From: Flammeovirga pacifica
Lineage (GTDB): Bacteria; Bacteroidota; Bacteroidia; Cytophagales; Flammeovirgaceae
DNA: 64,000 bases
Assembly (NCBI RefSeq): GCF_000807855.2
Contig: NZ_JRYR02000001.1
Coordinates: 2,515,898 to 2,579,897 of the forward strand
Direction: 5' to 3'
The position numbers and the translations under genes were made by a program. The notes beneath the pieces are model-generated. The model saw only the letters and a list, made by a program, of their open reading frames with translations, made no database searches and was not told the DNA's origin. Positions within the stretch are counted from its first letter, which is position 1. Every line of letters starts with the position of its first letter. Positions 36,157 to 44,318 of the stretch are shown here, one piece after another.

Positions 36157-38502
36157 ATGATGAAAAAAACTATTCTCTCATTTCTATTGAGTCTACTCAC
36201 TATCTATGCTTTTGGACAAGATCTTACTCAAGTAGTCCGTGGACAAGTTATCGATGCTACTTCAAAAACTCCTCTTCCTTTTGCTACAATCATGGTCACA
36301 TCTACAGAAACTCCCATTGGGGTAGTTTCAAACGAGAATGGAATATTTAGAATAGAAGGCGTTCCTGTTGGACGACACCATCTAAAAATTTCGTTGATAG
36401 GATTTGAAACTTCAGTAGAAAACAACTTAATGGTGACTTCTGCTAAAGAATTGGTGTTAACCATTCCACTAAAAGAAAGTGTAACCGAAATGGAAGAAGT
36501 CGTTATAAAAGCGACCAATGGAAACGGAAAACCATTAAACGATATGGTAAGTGTTAGTGGGCATTCTTTTACTGTAGAACAAACCGAACGATTAGCTGTA
36601 TTTGACGACCCTGCCCGTTTAGTTGCTTCTTATGCTGGAGTAACAACAGGTAGTTTAGACGAGAATGGAGTTGTTATTCGTGGTAATGCTCCCAAAGGAG
36701 TTTTGTGGCGACTTGAAGGTGTAGAAATTCCCAATCCCAATCATTTTGGAGGTCTAAGTTCTTTTGGCGGAGGTGCTATTTCAGCACTCAGTGGTTTAAT
36801 GTTGGGTGATTCTGATTTTCTCACAGGAGCATTCTCTGCTGAATATGGTAATGCTATGTCCGGTGTATTTGATATGCAATTTAGAAATGGTAATAATGAG
36901 ACGCACGAACATGCCGTTCAGCTTGGTGTAATGGGATTGGATATTTCTTCTGAAGGTCCTTTTTCGAAAAAGAACAATGCTTCTTATTTATTCAATTACC
37001 GCTATTCTACACTAGCATTACTCAAACCCATTTTACCTGTAGATAATAGTGTTCCTACTTATCAGGATTTGAGTTTTAAAATTAATGTTCCTACCAAAAA
37101 AGCAGGAGTTTTCTCTCTTTGGGGATTAGGACTTGTGGATAATATCGACGCACAAGCCTTTCAGGATACAACAAAATGGGAATCAAAATATGATCGTTTT
37201 TCTGAACTTGGTACTTTCCGAACAGGTGTAATTGGTTTAACTCATAACTACTCTTTTAGTCATAAGACTTTTTTGAAAACATCAGTAGTAGCCTCTCAAG
37301 AATATAAAAGATATGAAGCAGAAGAATATGATTTTAATATGCATCCGCACCCCTCTTCAGATATGTATCTAGAGAACAATAAATGGACGGTTTCTTCCGT
37401 TCTTCAACATAAATTTAATGCCTCTCATTTTAATAGAACGGGTGTTATTTTTAATCAATTGGATTATCATTCTAATCTTCGTTTTGCTCCTGAATTTAAA
37501 GAACCACTTTTTGATTATGTCAATGAGTCGAGTGAAATTAATACTGTTCAATTTTTCACTCAATCACAATTCAATATCACATCACAACTTAAACTGACGG
37601 TAGGTATTCATTCCCAATATGTCAATTTTAATGAGGAGCTCACATTTGAACCAAGAGGTAGTCTTACTTATCAACTAAATCCTATTCATTCTTTGGGAGT
37701 AGCTTATGGCAAACATTCTAAGGTCGAGCCGCTACCTTTGTATTTTAGTCAAGTAGAAGAAAATGGAGTAATTACCCAGCCTAATACCACGCTTCCTTTA
37801 TCAAAAGCACATCATTTTGTATTTTCTTACGGATGGCAATTGAATGATAAAATCCGATTGGATATAGAACCTTATGCCCAATTACTATATGACATTCCTG
37901 TTACTCCAGATAGTTCCTATTCGGCCATCAATATTGATGCACAATGGCTATATGAAGACCGTTTAGAAGGTACAGGCACAGGAAAAAATGTTGGAGTAGA
38001 CATCACGCTTTCTAGATCATTAGCTGAAGGTTTTTATTATATGTTTACCGGTTCATTATTCGATTCAAAATATAAAGGTGGAGATGGAATAGAAAGAAAT
38101 ACACGGTACAATAGAGGATTCGTTTTCAATGCTATTTATGGTAAAGAATGGGTAGTGGGAAAAAACAATAATAAGATTATTGGATTAAGCGGTCGATTCA
38201 ATTTCATTGGAGGAAAATACACTACCCCTGTAAAGGTTGAAGAGAGTTTAGAAGACAAAGAAGTGGTCTATGATGATTCAAATATCTATTCGGTAAAAGA
38301 AGATCCTAACTATAGAGTGGATGTTTCATTTTATTGGAAAATCAATAAGAAAAAATATTCAGGAACATGGAAGTTTCAACTATTAAATGCTTTAGGAAGT
38401 AAAGATCAGTATGGATATTTATATAATTATCAAACACAACAAATTGAGAAAGATCAGGCACAAGTGATTATTCCTTCTATTGCTTATAAGATTGAATTTT
38501 AG
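36157..38502 (+). CDS. TonB-dependent receptor, orphan
   Basis: 781 residues. Signal peptide (ending YAFGQ), a carboxypeptidase-regulatory-like domain (about 30-115; VRGQVIDATSKTPLPFATI), a plug with FDDPARLVASYAGV and EGVEIPNPNHFGG, and a barrel ending KIEF. No SusD, HmuY or other binding protein is adjacent, so it is not a classical glycan or haem system; the ligand is unknown. Copies B and C of the hairpin repeat lie on either side. The start is the first or second of two adjacent Met codons. Confidence 0.88.
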   Translation: MMKKTILSFLLSLLTIYAFGQDLTQVVRGQVIDATSKTPLPFATIMVTSTETPIGVVSNENGIFRIEGVPVGRHHLKISLIGFETSVENNLMVTSAKELVLTIPLKESVTEMEEVVIKATNGNGKPLNDMVSVSGHSFTVEQTERLAVFDDPARLVASYAGVTTGSLDENGVVIRGNAPKGVLWRLEGVEIPNPNHFGGLSSFGGGAISALSGLMLGDSDFLTGAFSAEYGNAMSGVFDMQFRNGNNETHEHAVQLGVMGLDISSEGPFSKKNNASYLFNYRYSTLALLKPILPVDNSVPTYQDLSFKINVPTKKAGVFSLWGLGLVDNIDAQAFQDTTKWESKYDRFSELGTFRTGVIGLTHNYSFSHKTFLKTSVVASQEYKRYEAEEYDFNMHPHPSSDMYLENNKWTVSSVLQHKFNASHFNRTGVIFNQLDYHSNLRFAPEFKEPLFDYVNESSEINTVQFFTQSQFNITSQLKLTVGIHSQYVNFNEELTFEPRGSLTYQLNPIHSLGVAYGKHSKVEPLPLYFSQVEENGVITQPNTTLPLSKAHHFVFSYGWQLNDKIRLDIEPYAQLLYDIPVTPDSSYSAINIDAQWLYEDRLEGTGTGKNVGVDITLSRSLAEGFYYMFTGSLFDSKYKGGDGIERNTRYNRGFVFNAIYGKEWVVGKNNNKIIGLSGRFNFIGGKYTTPVKVEESLEDKEVVYDDSNIYSVKEDPNYRVDVSFYWKINKKKYSGTWKFQLLNALGSKDQYGYLYNYQTQQIEKDQAQVIIPSIAYKIEF

Positions 38503-38532
38503 ACCTCAAATTACATTTTTATCATTTTCATA

Positions 38533-38629
38533 AAAAAACAGCCAAAATTATACTTTACTTTAATTTTGGCTGTTTTTTAGTATATACCCATCCACCAAAA
38601 TAAGCGAATATCTACTTTAGTTTAATTTT
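38533..38629. repeat. hairpin repeat, copy C
   Basis: Third copy of the element. A perfect 18-bp stem (38533-38550 with 38561-38578) surrounds the loop TACTTTACTT. The tail TATATACCCATC and AATATCTACTTTAGTTTAAT matches copies A and B. It separates the TonB receptor from the AAA gene. Confidence 0.82.
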
Positions 38630-38706
38630 ATATTATTCTTAAGGGAATACTTTTTTATCTTTTTCATTTTTATGATTAACTTTCAAAAGAGAATAAAACT
38701 AAGTTT

Positions 38707-40011
38707 ATGAGCAACGATATTATTAAGGGATTAGAAGATGCCTTAGCCAACAGCCCGTCTAACATTCAACTAAGAAAATTATTAGCAGACACCTTGGTGG
38801 ATCATCAGAAATATGAAGAAGCAAGCGTTCACTATCAAATGATGGTTCCCTATGCCGATCAATTTCCTGATTTGTTATACAAATTTTCTCTCGCTTACTT
38901 TCATATCAATAAATTAGATATGGCAGTAGTTATGCTAGAAGAACATATCGATAAAAACAAAGAAGATATTTCTGCTTTAGTATTACTTACAAAGTGTTAC
39001 ATCAAAGAAGATTCTTTGTCCCAAGCCATCGATTTGTATTCTAAAGTACAAGCTATTGATCCTAACTTTAGTGATGAAGAATTGGATCAACAATTAAAAG
39101 TAAGCGACAATGCATTAGATGAAATCAATTCTATATTAGAAGAAAATATACCTACTTCTTCCGTTACTTTTAGTGATGTTGGAGGAATGCAAAAAGTAAA
39201 AAAAGAGATCGATCTTAAAATCATCAAACCTTTACAAAATGCAGACCTTTACAAAGCCTATGGTAAGAAAGTTGGTGGAGGTATTCTGTTATATGGACCT
39301 CCCGGTTGCGGTAAAACTTTTATTGCTAAAGCTACCGCTGGAGAGGTAAATGCAAAATTCATTCATGTAAGTCTTAATGATATTTTAGACATGTGGATGG
39401 GCAATAGCGAAAAGAACCTTCATCAAGTTTTTGAAAATGCTAGACAGAATACACCTTGTGTTCTATTTTTTGATGAAATCGATGCTTTAGGAGCTAATCG
39501 ATCAAACTTTAAAAATACTTCCGGTAGAAACATTATTAATCAGTTTTTACAAGAATTAGATGGAGCAGAGAATAACAATGATGGGTTACTTATTTTAGGA
39601 GCAACCAATACACCTTGGCATCTAGATCCTGCTTTTAGACGACCAGGTAGGTTTGATAGAATTCTGTTTATTCCACCACCAGATCTAGAAGCGAGAGAAG
39701 AAATATTGAAACTAAAATTAGACGGTAAACCTATCAGTAATATCGATTATTCTAAAGTGGCTAAGAAAACTGAGGAATATTCTGGTGCTGATATGGAAGC
39801 AATTATTGATATCGCTATTGAGAAAAAATTAGAAGCTTCTTTTGAAGATGGTATTCCAAAACCAATTGAAACGAAAGATTTGCTTCAAAGTACAAAATCA
39901 CATGCTCCTACCACTAAAGAGTGGTTTACATCAGCAAGAAACTATGCTCTTTTTTCTAATGCCGCAGGTATATATGATGATGTTTTGGACTACTTAAAAA
40001 TCAAAAAATAA
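38707..40011 (+). CDS. TPR-AAA ATPase
   Basis: 434 residues. The N-terminal 120 are TPR-like helical repeats (YEEASVHYQMMVPYADQFPDLLYKFSLAYFHINKLDMA). An AAA domain follows: FSDVGGMQKVKKEIDLKIIKPL, Walker A GPPGCGKT (near 197), Walker B VLFFDEIDALG (near 255), the second region of homology with both Arg fingers in FRRPGRFDR. It is of FtsH/VCP type but has no protease domain or membrane helix. It probably unfolds or remodels partners selected by the TPR part. The stop overlaps the start of the next gene as TAATG, so the pair is co-translated. Confidence 0.86.
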   Translation: MSNDIIKGLEDALANSPSNIQLRKLLADTLVDHQKYEEASVHYQMMVPYADQFPDLLYKFSLAYFHINKLDMAVVMLEEHIDKNKEDISALVLLTKCYIKEDSLSQAIDLYSKVQAIDPNFSDEELDQQLKVSDNALDEINSILEENIPTSSVTFSDVGGMQKVKKEIDLKIIKPLQNADLYKAYGKKVGGGILLYGPPGCGKTFIAKATAGEVNAKFIHVSLNDILDMWMGNSEKNLHQVFENARQNTPCVLFFDEIDALGANRSNFKNTSGRNIINQFLQELDGAENNNDGLLILGATNTPWHLDPAFRRPGRFDRILFIPPPDLEAREEILKLKLDGKPISNIDYSKVAKKTEEYSGADMEAIIDIAIEKKLEASFEDGIPKPIETKDLLQSTKSHAPTTKEWFTSARNYALFSNAAGIYDDVLDYLKIKK

Positions 40012-41261
40012 TGGAACAAGAACTAACTTACCAAAGGGCAAAAACGCTATTTGATCATGGGAAATATACAGAAGCAGAAAAGGAGCTTCAAATACAATTA
40101 GGACAACAACCCAATGATCTCTACCTCATTTTTCTATATGCAGAGACGCTTATACATTTGGATAAATTCGAGAATGCTGAACAGATTTTACATCATGGGT
40201 TAAGCATAGCAAGTGATGAAGATGTCTTGTTATTTAGTCTCTCTAAATGCCACCTTATTCAAGGTAAAACTAAAGAAGCACTAAAAGAGATTAAGTCTGC
40301 AATTGAATATAACCCTGTTGATGCAGACTACTTTGCTGTTTTAGCAAAGATTCATTTGGTCGATAAAGATTATCAAGAAAGCTATGATAACGCTCACAAA
40401 GCGTTATCGCTGGATGCAGAAAATGCTTTGGCATTGAACGTTAAATCTACCGCTTCGATAAAATTGGGATTAAAAGAAGAAATGACGCAAACTATAGCAG
40501 ATAATCTTCACCAAAATCCTAATGATAGTTATACTCATGTTGTTACGGCAATGAATTTATTAGAAGCAAAAGAGTATAAAAAAGCATTGCATCATGCCGA
40601 AGAAGCTATGATGCTTGAACCAGACAATACCTTGGCCCATGCTGTGGTATTAGAAGCTTTAAGATGTAAATATGCTGTCTATAAACTATTTTTTAGTTTC
40701 CAAACATGGATGAGTAATCTAAAAGGAGCACAGCAATGGATGTTTATTATAGGTTTCTACATGGGTGCTAAATTTCTTGGAAGGTTTAATGATACTCACC
40801 CAGAATACTCTACTTTCCTTACTCCTGTAATATATCTTTTAGCTTTATTTGCTTTTTCTACATGGATTATTGGGCCTTTAATCAACGTGTTATTATTGGT
40901 CAATCGTTATGGTAAATTTCTACTATCCGATGAAGAAAAGAAAACGGCAAAAGTCAGTTTATTTCTAATTAGTACAGGTTTAATCAGTTTAGGTATCAGC
41001 TTATTTGTTGATGCACAAATTTGGCTAAGTATTGGTATATTTTCATTAGTAATGATGATTCCTACTAGTACGTTTTACAGTGTAATCAAAGGAAAATGGT
41101 ATATGTATTTAGGACTTGCTGTTATTATTGGGCTCGGTGGAATGAGTCTATTAGTCGCAGCCGTAGCTAATGTAGGTTTCTCAAAATATACTGTTTATCT
41201 TATTTATTCTATTGTTGGATTTCAGTTTTTATCCAACTTTTTCTCTACGAAAAAAGACTAA
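40011..41261 (+). CDS. TPR protein with C-terminal membrane domain
   Basis: 416 residues. Residues 1-210 hold about six TPR units (for example DHGKYTEAEKELQIQLGQQP and NALALNVKSTASIKLGLKEE). Residues 235-410 contain about five membrane helices, the last near SKYTVYLIYSIVGFQFLSNFF. No signal peptide. It probably tethers the AAA partner at the inner membrane, with the TPR units in the cytosol. The coupled arrangement implies a fixed complex. No family name was recognised. A terminator follows. Confidence 0.75.
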   Translation: MEQELTYQRAKTLFDHGKYTEAEKELQIQLGQQPNDLYLIFLYAETLIHLDKFENAEQILHHGLSIASDEDVLLFSLSKCHLIQGKTKEALKEIKSAIEYNPVDADYFAVLAKIHLVDKDYQESYDNAHKALSLDAENALALNVKSTASIKLGLKEEMTQTIADNLHQNPNDSYTHVVTAMNLLEAKEYKKALHHAEEAMMLEPDNTLAHAVVLEALRCKYAVYKLFFSFQTWMSNLKGAQQWMFIIGFYMGAKFLGRFNDTHPEYSTFLTPVIYLLALFAFSTWIIGPLINVLLLVNRYGKFLLSDEEKKTAKVSLFLISTGLISLGISLFVDAQIWLSIGIFSLVMMIPTSTFYSVIKGKWYMYLGLAVIIGLGGMSLLVAAVANVGFSKYTVYLIYSIVGFQFLSNFFSTKKD

Positions 41262-41307
41262 AAAATTGGAGTTCTCTTAAAACCTCCATACCATATATAA
41301 CTGTAAG

Positions 41308-41345
41308 AAGGTTGTCTCAATTAATCATGAGGCAACCTTTTTTTA
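41308..41345 (+). terminator. terminator of the AAA/TPR pair
   Basis: Stem AAGGTTG-t-CTCA/TGAG-g-CAACCTT with an 8-nt loop and seven Ts, 46 nt after the stop. Confidence 0.85.
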
Positions 41346-41361
41346 TATCTCATTACTCCTC

Positions 41362-41407
41362 GTAACAGTAAGTTACTTATATCTGACCCTTCCAAACTTC
41401 ATCTTTG
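41362..41407 (+). promoter_or_regulatory. promoter of the 41443 lipoprotein with GTTAC boxes
   Basis: GTAAC (41362-41366) and GTTAC (41372-41376) are 10 bp apart, then CATCTTTG (41400-41407), a seven-of-eight -7 match. The last box begins 28 bp before the -7 element, exactly as in the 43302 promoter. The sequence after the box, TTATATCTGA, is nearly the same as TTATCTGA there. Confidence 0.6.
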
Positions 41408-41442
41408 TATCGTTATCAATTTAAAAAACAAAATAAACGAAT

Positions 41443-41748
41443 ATGAAAAACTTTAAATATTTCTCTCACAATTTATCCATCATTGTACTTTTACTAATGA
41501 ACTTAAGTATGTCTTGTAATAATGATCATGATGAGTATGATTTACCTCCACGCCCGACAGCTCAATTGCCTAATGGTTGCTATTGGAAATGGGATCGAGA
41601 CGATCATGAATGGGAAAGGGAATGTGATGACAGAGGATATAGAGGTGGTTACAATAATAGAAATAATCCACCCACAGAAAAATTACCAATAGGTTGTCAT
41701 TGGGAATGGGAAGACGACGAACAACGCTGGGAAAGAGATTGTGATTAG
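41443..41748 (+). CDS. small lipoprotein with duplicated Trp-rich motif
   Basis: 101 residues. A lipoprotein signal (LLLMNLSMSCNND, Cys near 25) is followed by two copies of the same motif, LPNGCYWKWDRDDHEWEREC and LPIGCHWEWEDDEQRWERDC, separated by a Gly/Arg/Asn-rich linker. Each copy has two Cys, which could form a disulfide in the periplasm or at the surface. No known family was recognised. It shares promoter boxes with the 43302 lipoprotein, and the winged-helix regulator between them is the likely controller. Confidence 0.75.
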   Translation: MKNFKYFSHNLSIIVLLLMNLSMSCNNDHDEYDLPPRPTAQLPNGCYWKWDRDDHEWERECDDRGYRGGYNNRNNPPTEKLPIGCHWEWEDDEQRWERDCD

Positions 41749-41760
41749 TATTTAGAATTG

Positions 41761-41800
41761 CATCACCTTTTGTTGCTTTACAGCAAATTAAAAGGTGGTG
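41761..41800. terminator. terminator overlapping the end of the regulator gene
   Basis: An 11-bp stem CATCACCTTTT/AAAAGGTGGTG (one G:T) with an 18-nt loop. It is shared by the convergent lipoprotein and regulator genes. The stop codon of the regulator (41788-41790) lies in the hairpin, so its last codons form one arm of the stem. Confidence 0.65.
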
Positions 41801-43182
41801 CTTTTATATTTTTCTAATAGAATTTGACAGCTATCCTCATTGACCCAATTTAAAATCACTTTTTGTAATTTATCAAGATCACCATCTATTAAATCGAGTA
41901 ATACTTCGTTCGATTTTTTTCTTTTCATATCATTATTACTTCCTATAGAAAGTAAGAAAATAGACACGCTAAATGGTTGTTCATCTAATGCTTTTTCTTC
42001 CTCCTCAGAAAGACTTTTCCCTTCTACAATACTTAAAGCTGCTTTTGATAAAAATAAAGAATTAGGAATAGGATATTCTAGTTGGTTCATTTTATCAAAT
42101 GCTTCATTAAAACGTGTTTTTTCACCAAAATAAGCATGAAAAAACAGTTCCTGACAATACGCTTCATAATGTTTAGGCAATGCCATAAAGTCTAAATATA
42201 ATTGATAAGCAGACGTTTCTTTTCTTTGATAAATTTCACTCCATATCCTTTCAGATAGCATATTTGGTGTACTTTCTTTGGTTAGATATTGATTGGCTTT
42301 TGCTATCGGATGATCATAAATATTTAGTCCGTAATGAAAATCTAAGTGATATAACTTTATCAATAAACCAATAAGAAAAGGATGCGCTTTTTCTTGTATG
42401 GATTCTTCTAATTTTTGAATGCCTGCAGATAGAATTTCGTAACGATGATTTTCTAAAATTTCTTTATCAAATTGAAAAATATACTCCAATTTTGATGCTT
42501 TAAACCCTTTCCAATTTTGTTGCATAAAGAAAGGACTATAATACCCATCAATATATAATTGAATAGTTGTTGCCACTTCTTCTTCATGAGTACAGGTACA
42601 TTCAAATACTTTGACTAGGGTTTGATTTTTATCAAATAGAAATAATTGAAGAATATCGTTTTCCCATAATGTTTTTAATTGGAAGTCCGCTTTTTGTCGA
42701 TCTAAGGTGACTTTAAAAAATTGATTGATGTAAAAACGATGGTATAATTTAAGTGATATACTTTTCAATAGTTGTTCTCCACTAGCCGTTCCTTTTATTG
42801 TTGGATAAAAATAAATTGACGGAAATTCTAAAGTAGAAACATTAGATTTTGAAGGTTGTTCTATCGTGTTTACTCTTGGTTGATACTTCCCTTTCGGAAT
42901 CTCTATAATCACATCACTCGGGACACTATCATTTAGATAATACTTTGATAATAAAGCTCTTAAACGACCCATTTGTACACGAACGATCGGATCAATAGAT
43001 GGATCAAAATCTTCCTCTCTATCAAAAACCTCTAAAGCAATAACGTAAGAAGAAAAGTCTTCTTCTTTCCCCTCTTCCATATGTTCTAATAAATATTTCA
43101 AAAGCTTTTTTGCTCTAAAAGAAGTAATGAATGTAGGGCTGTTTATAATTCTATTTTGAGTCTGCTTTAAAGATTGTTCCAT
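41788..43182 (-). CDS. winged-helix (OmpR/CadC-like) transcriptional regulator
   Basis: 464 residues. The N-terminal 105 form a winged helix of the type found in large CadC-like regulators: FRAKKLLKYLLEHMEEGKEEDF, DREEDFDPSIDPIVRVQMGRLRALLSKYY and IIEIPKGKYQPRV. The rest is helical, with no membrane segment, and may hold degenerate TPR units (about 260-460). It has no receiver domain, so the signal is sensed by the C-terminal part or delivered by a partner. Four GTTAC boxes lie in the 119-bp region shared with the divergent lipoprotein gene, a typical place for autoregulation. Confidence 0.82.
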   Translation of the reverse strand: MEQSLKQTQNRIINSPTFITSFRAKKLLKYLLEHMEEGKEEDFSSYVIALEVFDREEDFDPSIDPIVRVQMGRLRALLSKYYLNDSVPSDVIIEIPKGKYQPRVNTIEQPSKSNVSTLEFPSIYFYPTIKGTASGEQLLKSISLKLYHRFYINQFFKVTLDRQKADFQLKTLWENDILQLFLFDKNQTLVKVFECTCTHEEEVATTIQLYIDGYYSPFFMQQNWKGFKASKLEYIFQFDKEILENHRYEILSAGIQKLEESIQEKAHPFLIGLLIKLYHLDFHYGLNIYDHPIAKANQYLTKESTPNMLSERIWSEIYQRKETSAYQLYLDFMALPKHYEAYCQELFFHAYFGEKTRFNEAFDKMNQLEYPIPNSLFLSKAALSIVEGKSLSEEEEKALDEQPFSVSIFLLSIGSNNDMKRKKSNEVLLDLIDGDLDKLQKVILNWVNEDSCQILLEKYKSTTF

Positions 43183-43200
43183 TGTTTAGGGATGTAAAAC

Positions 43201-43261
43201 GTTACGTTACTATTAGTTACCTAGAGTTACTTATCTGAGAAAGATTAACCAAAGATATTTG
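43201..43261 (+). promoter_or_regulatory. GTTAC box array and promoter of the 43302 lipoprotein
   Basis: GTTAC occurs at 43201, 43206, 43216 and 43226, the last three at 10-bp spacing, the geometry OmpR-type winged helices bind. GATATTTG (43254-43261) is a seven-of-eight match to the -7 box, and the last GTTAC begins 28 bp before it. Confidence 0.6.
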
Positions 43262-43301
43262 TGATATAATAATAATTAAAGTAATCAAAATAATTATCAC
43301 A

Positions 43302-43724
43302 ATGAAAAAGTTAGTCCTTATTATAAGCCTTATTTCAATACTTTTTGCTTCATGTAATAATGAAAGATCAAAAGATGAAGAACCTCAACCTAAAACCCCT
43401 CAACCAGAATTACCAAAGTTTGAGTTTAATCCAGAAGTGAATGCATGGTATAAAACATCTGATGATATTATTTATCAGGTACTTTCTATAGATGGAGAAA
43501 CTTTAGAAATTAGAATTTATGATAGTATTAAAGAACAACCCATATGTATTGCAACAAGAAGTAGTTCTAAAAATCTGATCTATGATTTAGAGGCATTTGG
43601 CTCGGTATATAAATGTGAAGTTGCTCCTGCTTCTTCTCCTGTTTTTCAATTAGAATTACTAGGAGAAAAAATTGATTTTGAAGAACCTTGTGATATTACC
43701 AATGAGGTAGCAAAACTGAAATAA
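43302..43724 (+). CDS. small lipoprotein, unknown function
   Basis: 140 residues. A lipoprotein signal (LISILFASCNNE, Cys near 18), a Pro/Glu/Lys-rich linker (EEPQPKTPQPELPK), then a small domain of about 100 residues rich in beta strands, with three further Cys, one in PICIATR, one in YKCEVAPAS and one in EPCDITN. No family was recognised. It diverges from the winged-helix regulator gene and is probably its target. A terminator follows at 43734-43762. Confidence 0.72.
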   Translation: MKKLVLIISLISILFASCNNERSKDEEPQPKTPQPELPKFEFNPEVNAWYKTSDDIIYQVLSIDGETLEIRIYDSIKEQPICIATRSSSKNLIYDLEAFGSVYKCEVAPASSPVFQLELLGEKIDFEEPCDITNEVAKLK

Positions 43725-44318
43725 TGAGACAACAGCAGTAAGTTATTAAATGACTTACTGCTTTTCATAAAAAATAAACCTAGTGAGATATCCAAAAATT
43801 AAACTCTACTTTAAAAAAGTAAAGTCAATTAGTTAAAAAGAATAATAATAGCATGAAACATATATTTTAATTTAATTTTAGTATCAGACTTCAACTAAAC
43901 CCCTTAAACAAAATAGAACTCTTAATTGGTCTACCACGATGAAATTTATTCATAAAAAATTCTTTAAAATAAATCATAAAATGTAGCATTAACATTTAAT
44001 TTAAATTTTAGAATTAAATTATTATAATTCACTAGTTTATACTTCATCTATTGATATTATTTTGTATTTTTGTAATAACATAAATCAATTTATAGATTAT
44101 ACTATTGTATTGCTATTTTGGTCTGATCTTTTAAGATCCCTAAAAACAGTAAATCAATATTATACACCTTTCACAAAACAACTTCTAGTTATAGTTTAAG
44201 AAGCTACAAACTACAATCTCTTTATTCTTATAACTGTTTGTGTAAAAAAATAAAGTGAAAGTATTACAAAAAAATCTCTTATCGTTTACTACCATAAACG
44301 GCGATAAAAAGCAATAAT
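43725..44318. other. AT-rich intergenic region before the GntR gene
   Basis: No gene seen. It holds the terminator of the preceding lipoprotein (AGCAGTAAGT/ACTTACTGCT, 43734-43762), a TGGTCTACCA palindrome (43927-43936) like those in the alginate promoters, a TATTTTTG -7 match (44065-44072) without a good -33 box, and the inverted repeat GATCTT-TT-AAGATC (44125-44138). Confidence 0.5.

Noticed and set aside
36123-36350. Plus-strand ORF of 75 codons at the start of the TonB receptor
   Set aside because: It is another frame of the receptor gene, whose signal peptide and conserved domains start at 36157.
44065-44072. TATTTTTG as promoter of the GntR gene
   Set aside because: The -7 match is good but no TTG occurs at 17-23 nt upstream; the nearest is 11 nt away. 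Left unassigned.
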